Notes under the pieces: model-generated
What the model saw: only the letters and a program-made list of their open reading frames with translations
Told to the model about the DNA's origin: nothing
Databases searched by the model: none
Assembly (NCBI GenBank): GCA_017616445.1
Contig: JAFZYE010000028.1
Location: 1-55,810, forward strand
Direction: 5' to 3'
Origin: Bacteroidaceae bacterium
GTDB taxonomy: Bacteria; Bacteroidota; Bacteroidia; Bacteroidales; Bacteroidaceae
DNA: 55,810 nt
Shown here: piece by piece, positions 32,693 through 42,447 of the stretch
Layout: every line of letters starts with the position of its first letter
How positions within the stretch are numbered: the stretch's first letter is position 1
Made by a program: the position numbers and the translations under genes

Positions 32693-35600
32693 ATGATTTA
32701 CTTTTTCAGTACACCGCAGAACAGCATCATCGCCGTGAGCATGGGTCATGAGATCAGCTCGAAGGAGACAGATGCCCTTCAGTGGCTTTTCAGTGGCGCT
32801 AAGAAGCTTGACGAGTTGACCGTCAGCGGACAGTTTGCAGGTCCACGCCGTGAGATGATTACTCCTTGGAGTACCAACGCCGTGGAGATAACCCAGAACA
32901 TGGGATTGACTGGTATTGAGCGTATCGAGGAGTTCTTCCCCATTACGGAACAGTCGGACATCGACCCTATGTTGCAGCGTAAATACAAGGAGTTGAATCA
33001 GGACATCTTCACCGTCAACATCAATCCTGCACCCATCCAGCACATCGACAACCTGGAGGAATACAACGAGCAGGAGGGTTTGGCGCTGAGTCCGGAGGAA
33101 ATAGAATACCTGCACAAGGTGGAGGGCCAGTTGGGTCGTAAACTGACTGACTCAGAGGTGTTTGGCTTTGCACAGATCAACTCAGAGCATTGCCGCCACA
33201 AGATATTCGGTGGCACATTCATCATCGACGGCAAGGAGCAGGAAAGCAGCCTGTTCCAGATGATCAAGAAGACAACGCAGGAGAATCCTAACAAGATTAT
33301 CTCTGCCTATAAAGATAATGTGGCATTTGCCCAGGGACCTATCGTGGAGCAGTTCGCCCCCAAGGACCACAGCACCAGCGACTATTTCGTGACGAAAGAC
33401 ATCGAGTCAGTCATCTCGCTGAAGGCTGAGACGCATAACTTCCCAACAACCGTAGAGCCGTTCAACGGTGCCGCTACAGGTACGGGTGGTGAGATTCGCG
33501 ACCGTATGGGTGGTGGAACTGGTTCGTGGCCAATTGCAGGAACAGCTGTCTATATGACCAGCTACCGCAATGGTGAGCATCCTCGTCATTGGCTCTATCA
33601 GACTCCTGAGCAGATACTGATCAAGGCTTCGAATGGTGCGAGCGACTTTGGTAACAAGTTCGGACAGCCACTCATCTGTGGTTCTGTGCTGACATTCGAG
33701 CACCAAGAGACCCCCCAGCCCCCTTTAGGGGGAGAGGAGCCGATGTATGGCTACGACAAGGTCATCATGCTGGCTGGTGGTGTGGGTTATGGCACCAAGC
33801 GCGACTGCCTGAAGGGTGAACCTCAGAAAGGCAACAAGATTGTGGTCGTAGGTGGTGACAACTACCGCATCGGATTGGGTGGCGGAAGTGTCAGCTCTGT
33901 CGATACAGGTCGCTACTCAAGCGGCATCGAGCTGAATGCCGTTCAGCGTGCCAACCCTGAGATGCAGAAACGTGCCAACAACCTGGTGCGTGCCCTCTGC
34001 GAGGAAGACGTGAACCCCATCGTATCTATCCACGATCATGGTAGCGCAGGACATGTGAACTGCCTCAGTGAGTTGGTCGAGGAGTGTGGTGGTACCATCG
34101 ATATGACCAAATTGCCGATTGGCGACACGACCCTCAGCTCGAAGGAAATCATCGCCAACGAGTCGCAGGAGCGTATGGGCCTCCTCATCGATGAGAAGCA
34201 CATCGATCATGTCCGCAAGATTGCAGAACGCGAACGTGCTCCATTGTATGTGGTGGGTGAGACGACAGGCGATGCTCACTTTGCTTTCGAGCAGGGTGAT
34301 GGTGTACGCCCGTTCGACCTCGAAGTGGCGCAGATGTTTGGCCACTCACCAAAGACCTATATGCGCGACGAGACTGTCGAGCATAAATATGCGAACGTTG
34401 AGTACAAACTAGATAATCTAGATATTCTAGGGTATCTAGAAAAAGTCTTGCGCCTTGAGGCTGTGGCTTGCAAAGACTGGCTGACCAATAAGGTGGACCG
34501 CTCTGTGACAGGTAAGATTGCCCGTCAGCAGTGTCAGGGTGAGTTGCAGTTGCCTTTGAGCGACTGTGGTGTGGTTGCCCTCGACTATCGTGGAAAGGCT
34601 GGTATCGCTACTGCTATCGGACATGCTCCGCAGGCAGGTCTGGCTGACCCAGCCGCAGGAAGTGTTCTCTCTGTGGCAGAGTCATTGACCAACATCGTGT
34701 GGGCACCATTGACTGAAGGTCTCGACAGCGTGAGCCTGTCTGCCAACTGGATGTGGCCTTGTCGCAGCCAGAAAGGTGAGGACGCGCGTCTGTTCGCTGG
34801 CGTGAAGGCTTTGAGCGACTTCTGCTGTGCCCTTCAGGTGAATGTGCCAACAGGTAAGGACTCACTCTCGATGACCCAGAAATATCCTGACGGCACAAAG
34901 GTCATCAGCCCAGGAACCGTGATTGTAAGTAGCGGTGGTGAGGTGAGCGACATCCGCAAGGTGGTTTCGCCTGTAGTTCAGAACGTGGATTCTGTGCTCT
35001 ATCATATCGACTTCTCGTTCGACGAACTGAAATTAGGTGGTAGCGCCTTTGCGCAGACTCAGGGAAAGGTAGGCAGCGATGTGCCAACCGTTCAGAACCC
35101 AGAGTATTTCCGTGATGCCTTCATGGCTGTGCAGGAGCTGGTGAACAACGAGCTGCTGCTGGCTGGACATGATATCAGCGCAGGTGGTCTGATTACCTGT
35201 CTGCTCGAGATGTGTTTCGCCAATACGAAGGGCGGATTGCAGATAAATCTCGATGAAATGGGCGAAAAAGACCTCGTGAAGCAGCTGTTTGCTGAGAATC
35301 CTGCTGTTGTGATTCAGGTTGCAAAGGCAAATACGGAGAAGGTGGAAAGCATACTGGCAGACGCTGGTGTGGGCTTTGCCAAGATTGGCGAACCAATTGC
35401 TGAGCGTGTCATCAAGATGAAGAGCGCACAGGGCAACACCTTATTTAATATAGATGAGTTGCGCGATGTGTGGTATTCAACCTCACACGAGCTGGACCGT
35501 CTGCAGAGCATGAACGGTCAGGCTGACGAGCGCTTTGCCAACTATAAGAACCAACCTGTAGAGCACAAGTTCAATGCAGACTTCACAGGAACGTTTGCTC

Positions 35601-36388
35601 AGTATGGCATCTGTCCGGATCGTGACTCAGAACCGTCTGCAGCACGTCCAAAGGCTGCAATCATTCGTGAAAAGGGTACGAATGGTGAGCGCGAAATGGC
35701 TTACTGCCTCTATCTCGCTGGCTTCGATGTGAAGGATGTGATGATGACTGACCTCGTCAGCGGACGTGAAACCCTCGAAGAGATTCAGATGATTGTGTTC
35801 TGTGGTGGATTCTCCAACTCAGACGTGCTGGGTAGTGCGAAGGGATGGGCAGGAGCCTTCCTCTTCAATCCAAAGGCAAAGCAGGCACTCGATAACTTCT
35901 ACGCTCGCAAGGACACCCTCTCGCTGGGTATCTGTAACGGCTGTCAGCTGATGATGGAACTGGGCTTGCTGGGTGTGAAGGGTAGCATGCAGCACAATAT
36001 CAGCCATAAGTTCGAGAGCGGATTCCTTACCCTCAGCATCCCACAGAACGAGTCTGTACTCTTTGGCTCGCTCAGCAACAACAAGTTGGGATTGTGGGTG
36101 GCTCATGGAGAAGGCCGCTTCTCATTGCCTGACCCAGAGAGTGCCTACAACGTGGTTGCGAAGTACAACTATCATGGCTATCCTGCAAATCCAAACGGTA
36201 GCGATTACGATATCGCAGGTATTTGTACAGCTGACGGACGCCATCTGGCGATGATGCCTCACTTGGAACGTGCCATCTTCCCTTGGCAGATGGGCCACTA
36301 CCCAGAGGAGCGCAAGCATGACGATGTGACCCCATGGATCGAAGCATTCGTGAATGGGCGCAAGTGGTGCGAGCAGCATAAAGGATAA
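32693..36388 (+). CDS. purL: Phosphoribosylformylglycinamidine synthase (large single-chain form)
   Basis: This purine-synthesis enzyme makes FGAM from FGAR, glutamine and ATP. It is the 1231-aa single-chain form: N-terminal domain, two AIRS-like halves (ETHNFPTTVEPFNGAATGTGGEIRDR-type region near 240-265; NVPTGKDSLSM near 720), and a C-terminal class I glutaminase (LGICNGCQLMMELG near 1080; HGEGRFSLP). Residues about 339-349 (ETPQPPLGGEE) are encoded by an in-frame C/G-run palindrome (33707-33736), between SVLTFEH and YGYDKVIMLAGGVGYG, where a short loop is expected. It has its own promoter and an unusual hairpin-rich leader, and ends at a bidirectional terminator. Confidence 0.97.
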   Translation: MIYFFSTPQNSIIAVSMGHEISSKETDALQWLFSGAKKLDELTVSGQFAGPRREMITPWSTNAVEITQNMGLTGIERIEEFFPITEQSDIDPMLQRKYKELNQDIFTVNINPAPIQHIDNLEEYNEQEGLALSPEEIEYLHKVEGQLGRKLTDSEVFGFAQINSEHCRHKIFGGTFIIDGKEQESSLFQMIKKTTQENPNKIISAYKDNVAFAQGPIVEQFAPKDHSTSDYFVTKDIESVISLKAETHNFPTTVEPFNGAATGTGGEIRDRMGGGTGSWPIAGTAVYMTSYRNGEHPRHWLYQTPEQILIKASNGASDFGNKFGQPLICGSVLTFEHQETPQPPLGGEEPMYGYDKVIMLAGGVGYGTKRDCLKGEPQKGNKIVVVGGDNYRIGLGGGSVSSVDTGRYSSGIELNAVQRANPEMQKRANNLVRALCEEDVNPIVSIHDHGSAGHVNCLSELVEECGGTIDMTKLPIGDTTLSSKEIIANESQERMGLLIDEKHIDHVRKIAERERAPLYVVGETTGDAHFAFEQGDGVRPFDLEVAQMFGHSPKTYMRDETVEHKYANVEYKLDNLDILGYLEKVLRLEAVACKDWLTNKVDRSVTGKIARQQCQGELQLPLSDCGVVALDYRGKAGIATAIGHAPQAGLADPAAGSVLSVAESLTNIVWAPLTEGLDSVSLSANWMWPCRSQKGEDARLFAGVKALSDFCCALQVNVPTGKDSLSMTQKYPDGTKVISPGTVIVSSGGEVSDIRKVVSPVVQNVDSVLYHIDFSFDELKLGGSAFAQTQGKVGSDVPTVQNPEYFRDAFMAVQELVNNELLLAGHDISAGGLITCLLEMCFANTKGGLQINLDEMGEKDLVKQLFAENPAVVIQVAKANTEKVESILADAGVGFAKIGEPIAERVIKMKSAQGNTLFNIDELRDVWYSTSHELDRLQSMNGQADERFANYKNQPVEHKFNADFTGTFAQYGICPDRDSEPSAARPKAAIIREKGTNGEREMAYCLYLAGFDVKDVMMTDLVSGRETLEEIQMIVFCGGFSNSDVLGSAKGWAGAFLFNPKAKQALDNFYARKDTLSLGICNGCQLMMELGLLGVKGSMQHNISHKFESGFLTLSIPQNESVLFGSLSNNKLGLWVAHGEGRFSLPDPESAYNVVAKYNYHGYPANPNGSDYDIAGICTADGRHLAMMPHLERAIFPWQMGHYPEERKHDDVTPWIEAFVNGRKWCEQHKG
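33707..33736. repeat. C/G-run palindromic repeat inside purL
   Basis: GAGACCCCCC + AGCCCCCTTTAGGGGGAGAG lies in frame in coding DNA. The core CCCCCTTTAGGGGG is identical to that of the intergenic copies at 14767 and 18457. Confidence 0.93.
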
Positions 36389-36398
36389 AAACAAAAAG

Positions 36399-36428
36399 CG
36401 GAGCCAACTTAGTTGACTCCGTTTTTTT
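36399..36428. terminator. Bidirectional intrinsic terminator between purL and lepB
   Basis: CGGAGCCAAC-TTA-GTTGACTCCG (one mismatch) is flanked by A-rich sequence on the left and TTTTTTT on the right, between converging genes. Confidence 0.88.
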
Positions 36429-36450
36429 GTTGCTGATGGCAGCAGATAGC

Positions 36451-37965
36451 TTATTTAATGTTGTCCACCCATTTGAACAGACGGTTCCAACGTATCTTCG
36501 AGGAAGCAGGATTACTGTCAGGACAGATAGACAGCCAGATAAAGAGCGGCTTACCTACTACGTGGTCCTCAGGAACGAATCCCCAATAGCGGCTGTCAGC
36601 TGAGTTGTGGCGATTGTCGCCCATCATCCAGTAGTAGTCCATCTTGAAGGTGTACTCGTCTGTTTCCTGACCGTTGATGAATATCTTGCCATTCTCGAGT
36701 TTCAGGGTGTTTCCCTCGTAAACGCGGATAGGACGGTCGTAGATGGCGATGTTATCCATCGTGAGGGTAATCTTCTTGCCCTTTGCAGGAATCCAGATAG
36801 GTCCGTAGTTGTCGCGTGTCCATCCATAGTCGTGGTTGAGCGGATATACGTGTCCTGAGTTGATATCCATAATCTCACCTATACTGTCGATGAGTTCCGG
36901 ATGGCTCAAGAGTGCTTGCTTCGAGTGCTCTGTGAGCGGAACACCCAAGCGATGCTCCTCAAACGGATGGTCAGGACGGTCGTGCCAGCGAGCGTAGGCT
37001 TCGTCGCTGATTTGCAACTCATCGCGCATCTCATCGCTGAGTTCTGCTTTCGCATAGACAAAGTAGTTGAACTGAGCCTCCGTAGGGGTCTTCTGAGGTT
37101 TTCCGTCGATGTAGATAATCTTATCCTTGATTTCCAAAGTCTGGTCAGGCAGGCCTACGCAACGTTTCACGTAGTTCTCGCGCCTGTCAACAGGGCGGCT
37201 GGTGATTTCGCCATATCTGAACTTCTCCTGTGCAACCAGTTGCTTTCCTACCTGATACAACTCGTCGAACATCTTCATCTGCTCTTCTGTGCTGAGGGTG
37301 TTCATCGCAGGCAGGTTATAGCCTTGATTCTTGTAGGCCTCGACACCATACATATAGCAGAGCTCGTAGAAGTCGTTTGGATAATTGACGGCAACCGTAT
37401 CGCCTGCAGGGTAGTTGAACACAACGATGTCGCCATACTCAACCTTGCCCAATCCTTTCACACGACGATACTCCCAATGTGGCCACTCGATGTACGACTT
37501 GGCATTGATGATGGGCAGTGTGTGCTGGGTGAGCGGCATCGTGAGTGGTGTCTGTGGAATACGAGGACCATAGCTCAGCTTGCTCACCAGCAGATAGTCG
37601 CCTGTCAGGAGTGACTTCTCGAGCGAACTACTTGGAATCTGGTAGTTCTGGAAGAAGAACTGATTGACGAAATAGACTGCCACGAGGGCAAATACCAATG
37701 CGTCAACCCAACTCATCAAGGTGCGACCTATTGGACTATCAAGGTCTTTCCACCATGTCCACTTGATTTTCTTGGAGATATAGACATCGAAGATGAAAGG
37801 TACGACCAGCAGGCCCCACCAACTGCCAACCCAATAGAGGAAAGCAAGGTAAAGCACCAGGACGATGATGAACATGATCCAGTTTTTCTTTTTCTCCGCT
37901 TTCTCGTTTTTCTCTGCGTTGGCTCTCTCTGCCTTTATCTGTTTGGTTCCCTTAAATTTTACCAT
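36451..37965 (-). CDS. lepB: Signal peptidase I, long Bacteroidetes type
   Basis: LepB cleaves signal peptides at the outer face of the inner membrane. At 504 aa it is much longer than the classic enzyme of about 320 aa, as is common in Bacteroidetes. Two or three N-terminal spans (about 28-60 and 85-105) precede the catalytic Ser region (NYQIPSSSLEKSLLTGDYLL), the Lys region (NYVKRCVGLPDQTLEI) and the GDNRHNSADSRYWGFVP box near the C-terminus. The extra length lies between these boxes. It lies 69 bp downstream of dapB on the same strand, a common Bacteroidales pairing. Confidence 0.95.
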   Translation of the reverse strand: MVKFKGTKQIKAERANAEKNEKAEKKKNWIMFIIVLVLYLAFLYWVGSWWGLLVVPFIFDVYISKKIKWTWWKDLDSPIGRTLMSWVDALVFALVAVYFVNQFFFQNYQIPSSSLEKSLLTGDYLLVSKLSYGPRIPQTPLTMPLTQHTLPIINAKSYIEWPHWEYRRVKGLGKVEYGDIVVFNYPAGDTVAVNYPNDFYELCYMYGVEAYKNQGYNLPAMNTLSTEEQMKMFDELYQVGKQLVAQEKFRYGEITSRPVDRRENYVKRCVGLPDQTLEIKDKIIYIDGKPQKTPTEAQFNYFVYAKAELSDEMRDELQISDEAYARWHDRPDHPFEEHRLGVPLTEHSKQALLSHPELIDSIGEIMDINSGHVYPLNHDYGWTRDNYGPIWIPAKGKKITLTMDNIAIYDRPIRVYEGNTLKLENGKIFINGQETDEYTFKMDYYWMMGDNRHNSADSRYWGFVPEDHVVGKPLFIWLSICPDSNPASSKIRWNRLFKWVDNIK

Positions 37966-38034
37966 AATGATTGTTTTTTAGTCGTTTGACTACGCCCCGT
38001 ATGAAAATACTACGGGATGCGCAGTTAATAATCC

Positions 38035-38751
38035 TTAAAACTGGAATAAATCGCTGGTAGTCAGCAGTCCTTGATGCGTTGCAGTATATTCTGCTGCCAA
38101 TACTGCACCTAACGCAAATCCCTTGCGGTTGTGGGCATCGTGGGTGATGGTGATGAGGTCGGCTTCGGAATCATAGCGAACGGTATGGATTCCTGGCACC
38201 TCTCCACGACGGATGTCATCTACACGCAAGAGCTTGGGATCTGTGGTTTCTTCTGCCCATCCTTCCTTGCGATCGAGTGCTTCCACGATCTCTTCTGCCA
38301 GTGTGATAGCTGTACCTGACGGGTGGTCGAGCTTGTGGACATGATGGGTCTCCTCCAACTCTACATCATACTGTGGGAATTGGTTCATCAACTTGGCCAG
38401 ATAGCGGTTTACTGCGGAAAAGATGGCTACGCCAATGCTGAAGTTAGAAGCCCAGAACAGGGTCTTTCCTCCCTCGCTGCATGCCTTACGGACATCGTCA
38501 CCATGCTCTTTCAACCAACCAGTACTACCTGAAACGACTTTTACATTCTGCTCCCATGCCTTCAGGTAGTTGTTGTAGGCTACTTGTGGAGCTGTAAACT
38601 CGATGGCTACATCTGCTGAGCGAAACTGTGGAGTGTCGAAATCGTCCTGGTTGTCAATATCGATGATGCTTACGATTTCGTGTCCACGACTGATGGCAAT
38701 CTGTTCAATCATCTTGCCCATCTTGCCATATCCGATTAACGCAATTTTCAT
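38035..38751 (-). CDS. dapB: 4-hydroxy-tetrahydrodipicolinate reductase
   Basis: DapB reduces HTPA in lysine and diaminopimelate synthesis. The nucleotide-binding motif is ALIGYGKMGKMIEQIA (3-18). The substrate-binding loop EETHHVHKLDHPSGTA carries the catalytic His/Lys region. At 238 aa it is the short Bacteroidetes form. A TATCTTTG promoter box lies 19-26 bp upstream, divergent from the DUF2851 gene. Confidence 0.95.
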   Translation of the reverse strand: MKIALIGYGKMGKMIEQIAISRGHEIVSIIDIDNQDDFDTPQFRSADVAIEFTAPQVAYNNYLKAWEQNVKVVSGSTGWLKEHGDDVRKACSEGGKTLFWASNFSIGVAIFSAVNRYLAKLMNQFPQYDVELEETHHVHKLDHPSGTAITLAEEIVEALDRKEGWAEETTDPKLLRVDDIRRGEVPGIHTVRYDSEADLITITHDAHNRKGFALGAVLAAEYTATHQGLLTTSDLFQF

Positions 38752-38769
38752 AAAACGTCAAATTTTTTG

Positions 38770-38777
38770 CAAAGATA
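38770..38777 (-). promoter_or_regulatory. Predicted dapB promoter -7 box
   Basis: CAAAGATA on the plus strand is TATCTTTG on the minus strand, 18 bp upstream of the dapB start. Confidence 0.65.
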
Positions 38778-38829
38778 CGAAAAGTTTACTGTTTATAGTT
38801 TACCGTTTAGGGTTTTTCTTCATTTTTTC

Positions 38830-38857
38830 TTAACTCTTACCTCTTAATTCTTAACTA
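38830..38857. repeat. Heptanucleotide tandem repeat (TTAMYTC x4)
   Basis: TTAACTC, TTACCTC, TTAATTC and TTAACTA with exact 7-bp period, directly in front of the DUF2851 promoter. The TTACCTC unit bridges the TTAAYTC and ACCTCTM variants. Confidence 0.88.
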
Positions 38858-38862
38858 TTTCG

Positions 38863-38870
38863 TATCTTTG
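38863..38870 (+). promoter_or_regulatory. Predicted DUF2851 promoter -7 box
   Basis: TATCTTTG lies 18 bp before ATG 38889. The longer reading frame opening at TTG 38868 would start inside this box, so ATG 38889 is preferred. Confidence 0.65.
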
Positions 38871-38888
38871 CAGCAAAGACTGCCAATT

Positions 38889-40202
38889 ATGGAATATATG
38901 CTTCATTACGCGTGGCAACATCGCATGTTCCCACTCGCTCAGCTACATACAGAACAAGGAGAACCCATTGAGGTTGTCAGTGTGGGTCGGCATAACTCAG
39001 ATGCAGGACCTGATTTCGTGGGTGCTCAGCTGAAGATTGGTGGTGTGATGTGGGCAGGAAACGTGGAGATACATCTTCGTTCGAGTGATTGGTATCGCCA
39101 TCACCACGACACAGATGCCGCCTACGATAATGTCATCCTGCATGTGGTGTCAGAAGCAGATTGTGAGGTTAAGACATCAAAAGGGTTGCTGATTCCACAA
39201 TTGAAACTGGAGATTCCTGTTTATGTTCAGGAGAATTACGATGCGTTGATGAAGTCAGACCGTTATCCTCGCTGCCGCAATTCTCTTGTTTCGTTGTCAA
39301 GGTTGACCATCACTTCCTGGTTCTCTGCCTTGTATGTGGAACGACTCGAGCAACGCACGATGCAAATCGCTGAACGAAGAAAACAATGTGGGTTGAGTTG
39401 GGAGCAGACGGCTTTTGTGACGATCGCGCGTAACTTTGGTTTTGGAAAGAATGGAGATGCCTTCGAACGTTGGGCGCTGTCGATTCCTATGAGTGCAATC
39501 AGCAAACATCGTGATGATTTGTTTCAGATTGAGGCCATCTTCTTTGGTCAGGCTGGCTTCTTGAATGACTCCTTCCAGTCAGACCATCCTGCTTTGTCGG
39601 ATTACTACTACAAGCTGAAGGCAGAATACAACTATTTAAGTAAGAAGTTCAACTTGCAGCATATCGATCCTACGCAGTGGAAGTTCATGCGGATGCGTCC
39701 CCAGAGTTTTCCTTATGTGCGAATGGCGCAACTTGCGATGCTCTATTACACCAATCGTCTTAACCTGTCTCGTTTGGTTGAGGCGAGTACGATAGATGAC
39801 CTATATGATTTGTTGGATATCACATTGGGCGACTATTGGCAACACCATTATTCGTTTGCTGATATAGAGGCAGCACAGGGGGTGAAGTCGCTTTCGAAGA
39901 CCACGAAAGACCTTATTGTCATCAATAGTGTTGTTCCTTTGTTGTTTGCATACGGAAAGTACAAGGCAGATGAGAATATGTGCCAGCGGGCAATCAGTTT
40001 TCTGGAACAAACAAAACCAGAGCGGAATCACATTATTGCGATGTGGAACGAGGCAGGAATAGAATGCCGTTCAGCCTCAGAATCGCAGGCAATCTTGCAG
40101 TTGACGACCCGTTATTGTGATGCGAAGGATTGTCTGCATTGCAGATTTGGCTATGAGTATATCAAACACACACCTTCTTATTTGAAGGAAGGGGAAAAGT
40201 AG
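38889..40202 (+). CDS. DUF2851 family protein
   Basis: The protein is about 437 aa from ATG 38889 (frame open from TTG 38868). Family hallmarks are an EYMLHYAWQHRMFP start, VGRHNSDAGPDFVGAQLKIG, WAGNVEIHLRSSDWYRHHHD (conserved Asp, Glu and His reminiscent of nucleases, inference) and the C-terminal Cys pattern CDAKDCLHCRFGYEYI. The function is unknown; the family is largely Bacteroidetes-specific. It is divergent from dapB and ends before a 28-bp tandem duplication and a terminator. Confidence 0.87.
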   Translation: MEYMLHYAWQHRMFPLAQLHTEQGEPIEVVSVGRHNSDAGPDFVGAQLKIGGVMWAGNVEIHLRSSDWYRHHHDTDAAYDNVILHVVSEADCEVKTSKGLLIPQLKLEIPVYVQENYDALMKSDRYPRCRNSLVSLSRLTITSWFSALYVERLEQRTMQIAERRKQCGLSWEQTAFVTIARNFGFGKNGDAFERWALSIPMSAISKHRDDLFQIEAIFFGQAGFLNDSFQSDHPALSDYYYKLKAEYNYLSKKFNLQHIDPTQWKFMRMRPQSFPYVRMAQLAMLYYTNRLNLSRLVEASTIDDLYDLLDITLGDYWQHHYSFADIEAAQGVKSLSKTTKDLIVINSVVPLLFAYGKYKADENMCQRAISFLEQTKPERNHIIAMWNEAGIECRSASESQAILQLTTRYCDAKDCLHCRFGYEYIKHTPSYLKEGEK

Positions 40203-40210
40203 AAGCAAGA

Positions 40211-40266
40211 ACAAGGTGACACAAAAGTAGCGACAAGTACAAGGTGACACAAAAGTGGCAACAAGA
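40211..40266. repeat. 28-bp direct repeat x2
   Basis: Two copies (40211-40238 and 40239-40266) begin ACAAGGTGACACAAAAGT and differ at three positions. They follow the DUF2851 stop codon. Confidence 0.88.
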
Positions 40267-40283
40267 TTTGGAATAAAAGCGTA

Positions 40284-40312
40284 AAAGGCCAGTCTCACGA
40301 CTGACCTTTTTC
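40284..40312. terminator. Bidirectional intrinsic terminator
   Basis: AAAGGCCAGTC-TCAC-GACTGACCTTT (one mismatch) is followed by TT, between the converging DUF2851 and gyrB genes. Confidence 0.85.
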
Positions 40313-40440
40313 CTTTGTTTGAAAGATGTGCCGACTCGGTCAGAATCACTTCTTTTTGGTCGGCACGAGAATATATGTAAGAATTGAATGAAATGTTTCT
40401 TCTTTTCTTAACAGTCAGGATAACCTGACTCTATGCCTGA

Positions 40441-42420
40441 TTACGCATCGATATTTGCGTATGTTGCATTGCGCTCGATGAACTCACGACGTGGTGGCAC
40501 ATCGTCACCCATCAACATAGAGAAGATATAATCTGCTTCTGCGGCATCTTCGATGGTGACCTGCTTAAGCAGACGGGTCTCTGGGTTCATGGTGGTCTCC
40601 CACAGCTGTTCTGGGTTCATCTCACCAAGACCTTTGTAGCGCTGAGTCTTGATGCTGTCTTGATTGCCATCACCATATTGGTCGATAAAGCGGAGACGTG
40701 CCTGTTCGTCGTAGCAATACTCGCTTATCTTGCCCTTGGTACACTTGTAAAGTGGTGGTGTAGCAATGTAGAGACGTCCGTCTTTGATGAGCTGTGGCAT
40801 GTAGCGGAAGAAGAGTGTGAGCAGCAGGGTGTCGATATGAGAACCATCGACATCGGCATCGGTCATGATGATGGTCTTGTAGTAGCGCAACTTCTCGTAG
40901 TTGGCTTCCTTGCTGTCTGTCTCGTCAATTCCGAAGCGAACACCAAGTGCGTTGATGATGTTGTTGACTTCCTCATGGTCGAATGCCTGGTGCCACTTCA
41001 CGCGTTCCACGTTGAAGATCTTACCACGAATAGGTAGGATGGCCTGGAAGTGACGGTCGCGTCCCTGCTTGGCTGATCCACCTGCGGAGTCTCCCTCGAC
41101 GATGAACATCTCGCAGTTAGCTGGGTCTTTGTCTGAACAGTCGGCAAGCTTACCTGGCAGTCCACCTCCTGACATAGGGTTCTTGCGCTGAACCTTCTCG
41201 CGTGCCGTACGAGCTGCGATACGTGCTTCTGCTGCCAATACCACCTTGTCGATGATGAGTTTAGCCTCTTTTGGATGCTCCTCAAGATAGTTGGTGAGTG
41301 CCTCGCCTACGGCTGAGTTGACTGCTCCCATGACTTCGTTGTTTCCTAACTTGGTCTTGGTCTGTCCCTCGAACTGAGGTTCTGCTACCTTCACAGAGAT
41401 GACGGCAGTAAGTCCCTCGCGGAAGTCCTCTGGGCTGATCTCAATCTTCTGCTTATTGAGACGATCCATCAGTTTCTGGTCATCAGACGTATATTTCTTC
41501 AGCACACGGGTCAAAGCGGTACGGAATCCCTGCAGATGGGTACCTCCTTCAATGGTGTTGATATTGTTGACGTAAGAATGGATGTTCTCAGAATAAGAGG
41601 TGTTGTACATGATGGCTGCCTCAATCGGTGTGTCGCCTTTCTCTGTGTTGAGATAGATGATGTCGTTGAAGAGGTGTGTGCGTGTGGAGTCGATGTACTT
41701 CACGAAGTCGCGAAGTCCACCTTCAGAGTAGAATACATCCTTACGTATACCTTCATAGCCAGCTTGTGCGTTCATGTCGAGACGCATATCCTGAAGGGTG
41801 ATGGTGATACCTGCATTGAGGTATGCCAACTCACGCATACGATTTGCCAAGATTTCGTAGCGGTAGGTGCGAGTGATGAAGATACTTCCATCAGGCCAGA
41901 ACTGCTGACGAGTACCTCTGAGGTCAGTAGTGCCGATTTCCTTCACGTCGTAAAGCGGCTTACCGCATGCGTACTCTTGCTGATAGATCTTTCCATCGCG
42001 GAACACCTGCGAAATCATGCGTGTTGAAAGAGCGTTTACACAGCTGACACCTACACCATGAAGTCCGCCTGATACCTTGTATGAGCCTTTGTCGAATTTA
42101 CCTCCGGCATGGAGCACTGTCATCACGACTTCGAGGGCAGAGCGATGCTCCTTCTCGTGCATATCAACAGGAATACCACGACCGTTGTCTTGAACGGTTA
42201 TGGAATTATCCTCGTTAATTGTTACCTCAATGTGGGTACAAAAACCAGCAAGTGCTTCGTCAATAGAGTTATCAACCACTTCATACACCAAGTGATGAAG
42301 TCCCTTTTCACTAATATCTCCAATGTACATTGCAGGACGCTTGCGCACAGCCTCCAAGCCTTCCAAGACTTGGATATTACTTGCGGAGTAATCAGCTCCT
42401 GCCTGAATCAAATCATCCAT
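40441..42420 (-). CDS. gyrB: DNA gyrase subunit B
   Basis: GyrB is the ATPase subunit of gyrase. The GHKL ATP site (EVVDNSIDEALAGFCTHIEV, GRGIPVDMHEKE, GGLHGVGVSCVNALS), the transducer, the TOPRIM motif (VEGDSAGGSAKQGRDR) and TDADVDGSHI are present, and the C-terminus is the standard QRYKGLGEMNPEQLWETTM. The 659-aa length is typical for the phylum. A promoter with both -33 and -7 elements lies 28-59 bp upstream. Confidence 0.97.
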   Translation of the reverse strand: MDDLIQAGADYSASNIQVLEGLEAVRKRPAMYIGDISEKGLHHLVYEVVDNSIDEALAGFCTHIEVTINEDNSITVQDNGRGIPVDMHEKEHRSALEVVMTVLHAGGKFDKGSYKVSGGLHGVGVSCVNALSTRMISQVFRDGKIYQQEYACGKPLYDVKEIGTTDLRGTRQQFWPDGSIFITRTYRYEILANRMRELAYLNAGITITLQDMRLDMNAQAGYEGIRKDVFYSEGGLRDFVKYIDSTRTHLFNDIIYLNTEKGDTPIEAAIMYNTSYSENIHSYVNNINTIEGGTHLQGFRTALTRVLKKYTSDDQKLMDRLNKQKIEISPEDFREGLTAVISVKVAEPQFEGQTKTKLGNNEVMGAVNSAVGEALTNYLEEHPKEAKLIIDKVVLAAEARIAARTAREKVQRKNPMSGGGLPGKLADCSDKDPANCEMFIVEGDSAGGSAKQGRDRHFQAILPIRGKIFNVERVKWHQAFDHEEVNNIINALGVRFGIDETDSKEANYEKLRYYKTIIMTDADVDGSHIDTLLLTLFFRYMPQLIKDGRLYIATPPLYKCTKGKISEYCYDEQARLRFIDQYGDGNQDSIKTQRYKGLGEMNPEQLWETTMNPETRLLKQVTIEDAAEADYIFSMLMGDDVPPRREFIERNATYANIDA

Positions 42421-42447
42421 TATTCGTTTAAATCACATTTTACGGTA

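Noticed and set aside
38868-38888. TTG start for the DUF2851 protein
   Set aside because: The codon lies at the end of the TATCTTTG promoter box, so it would precede the transcript start; ATG 38889 is preferred.
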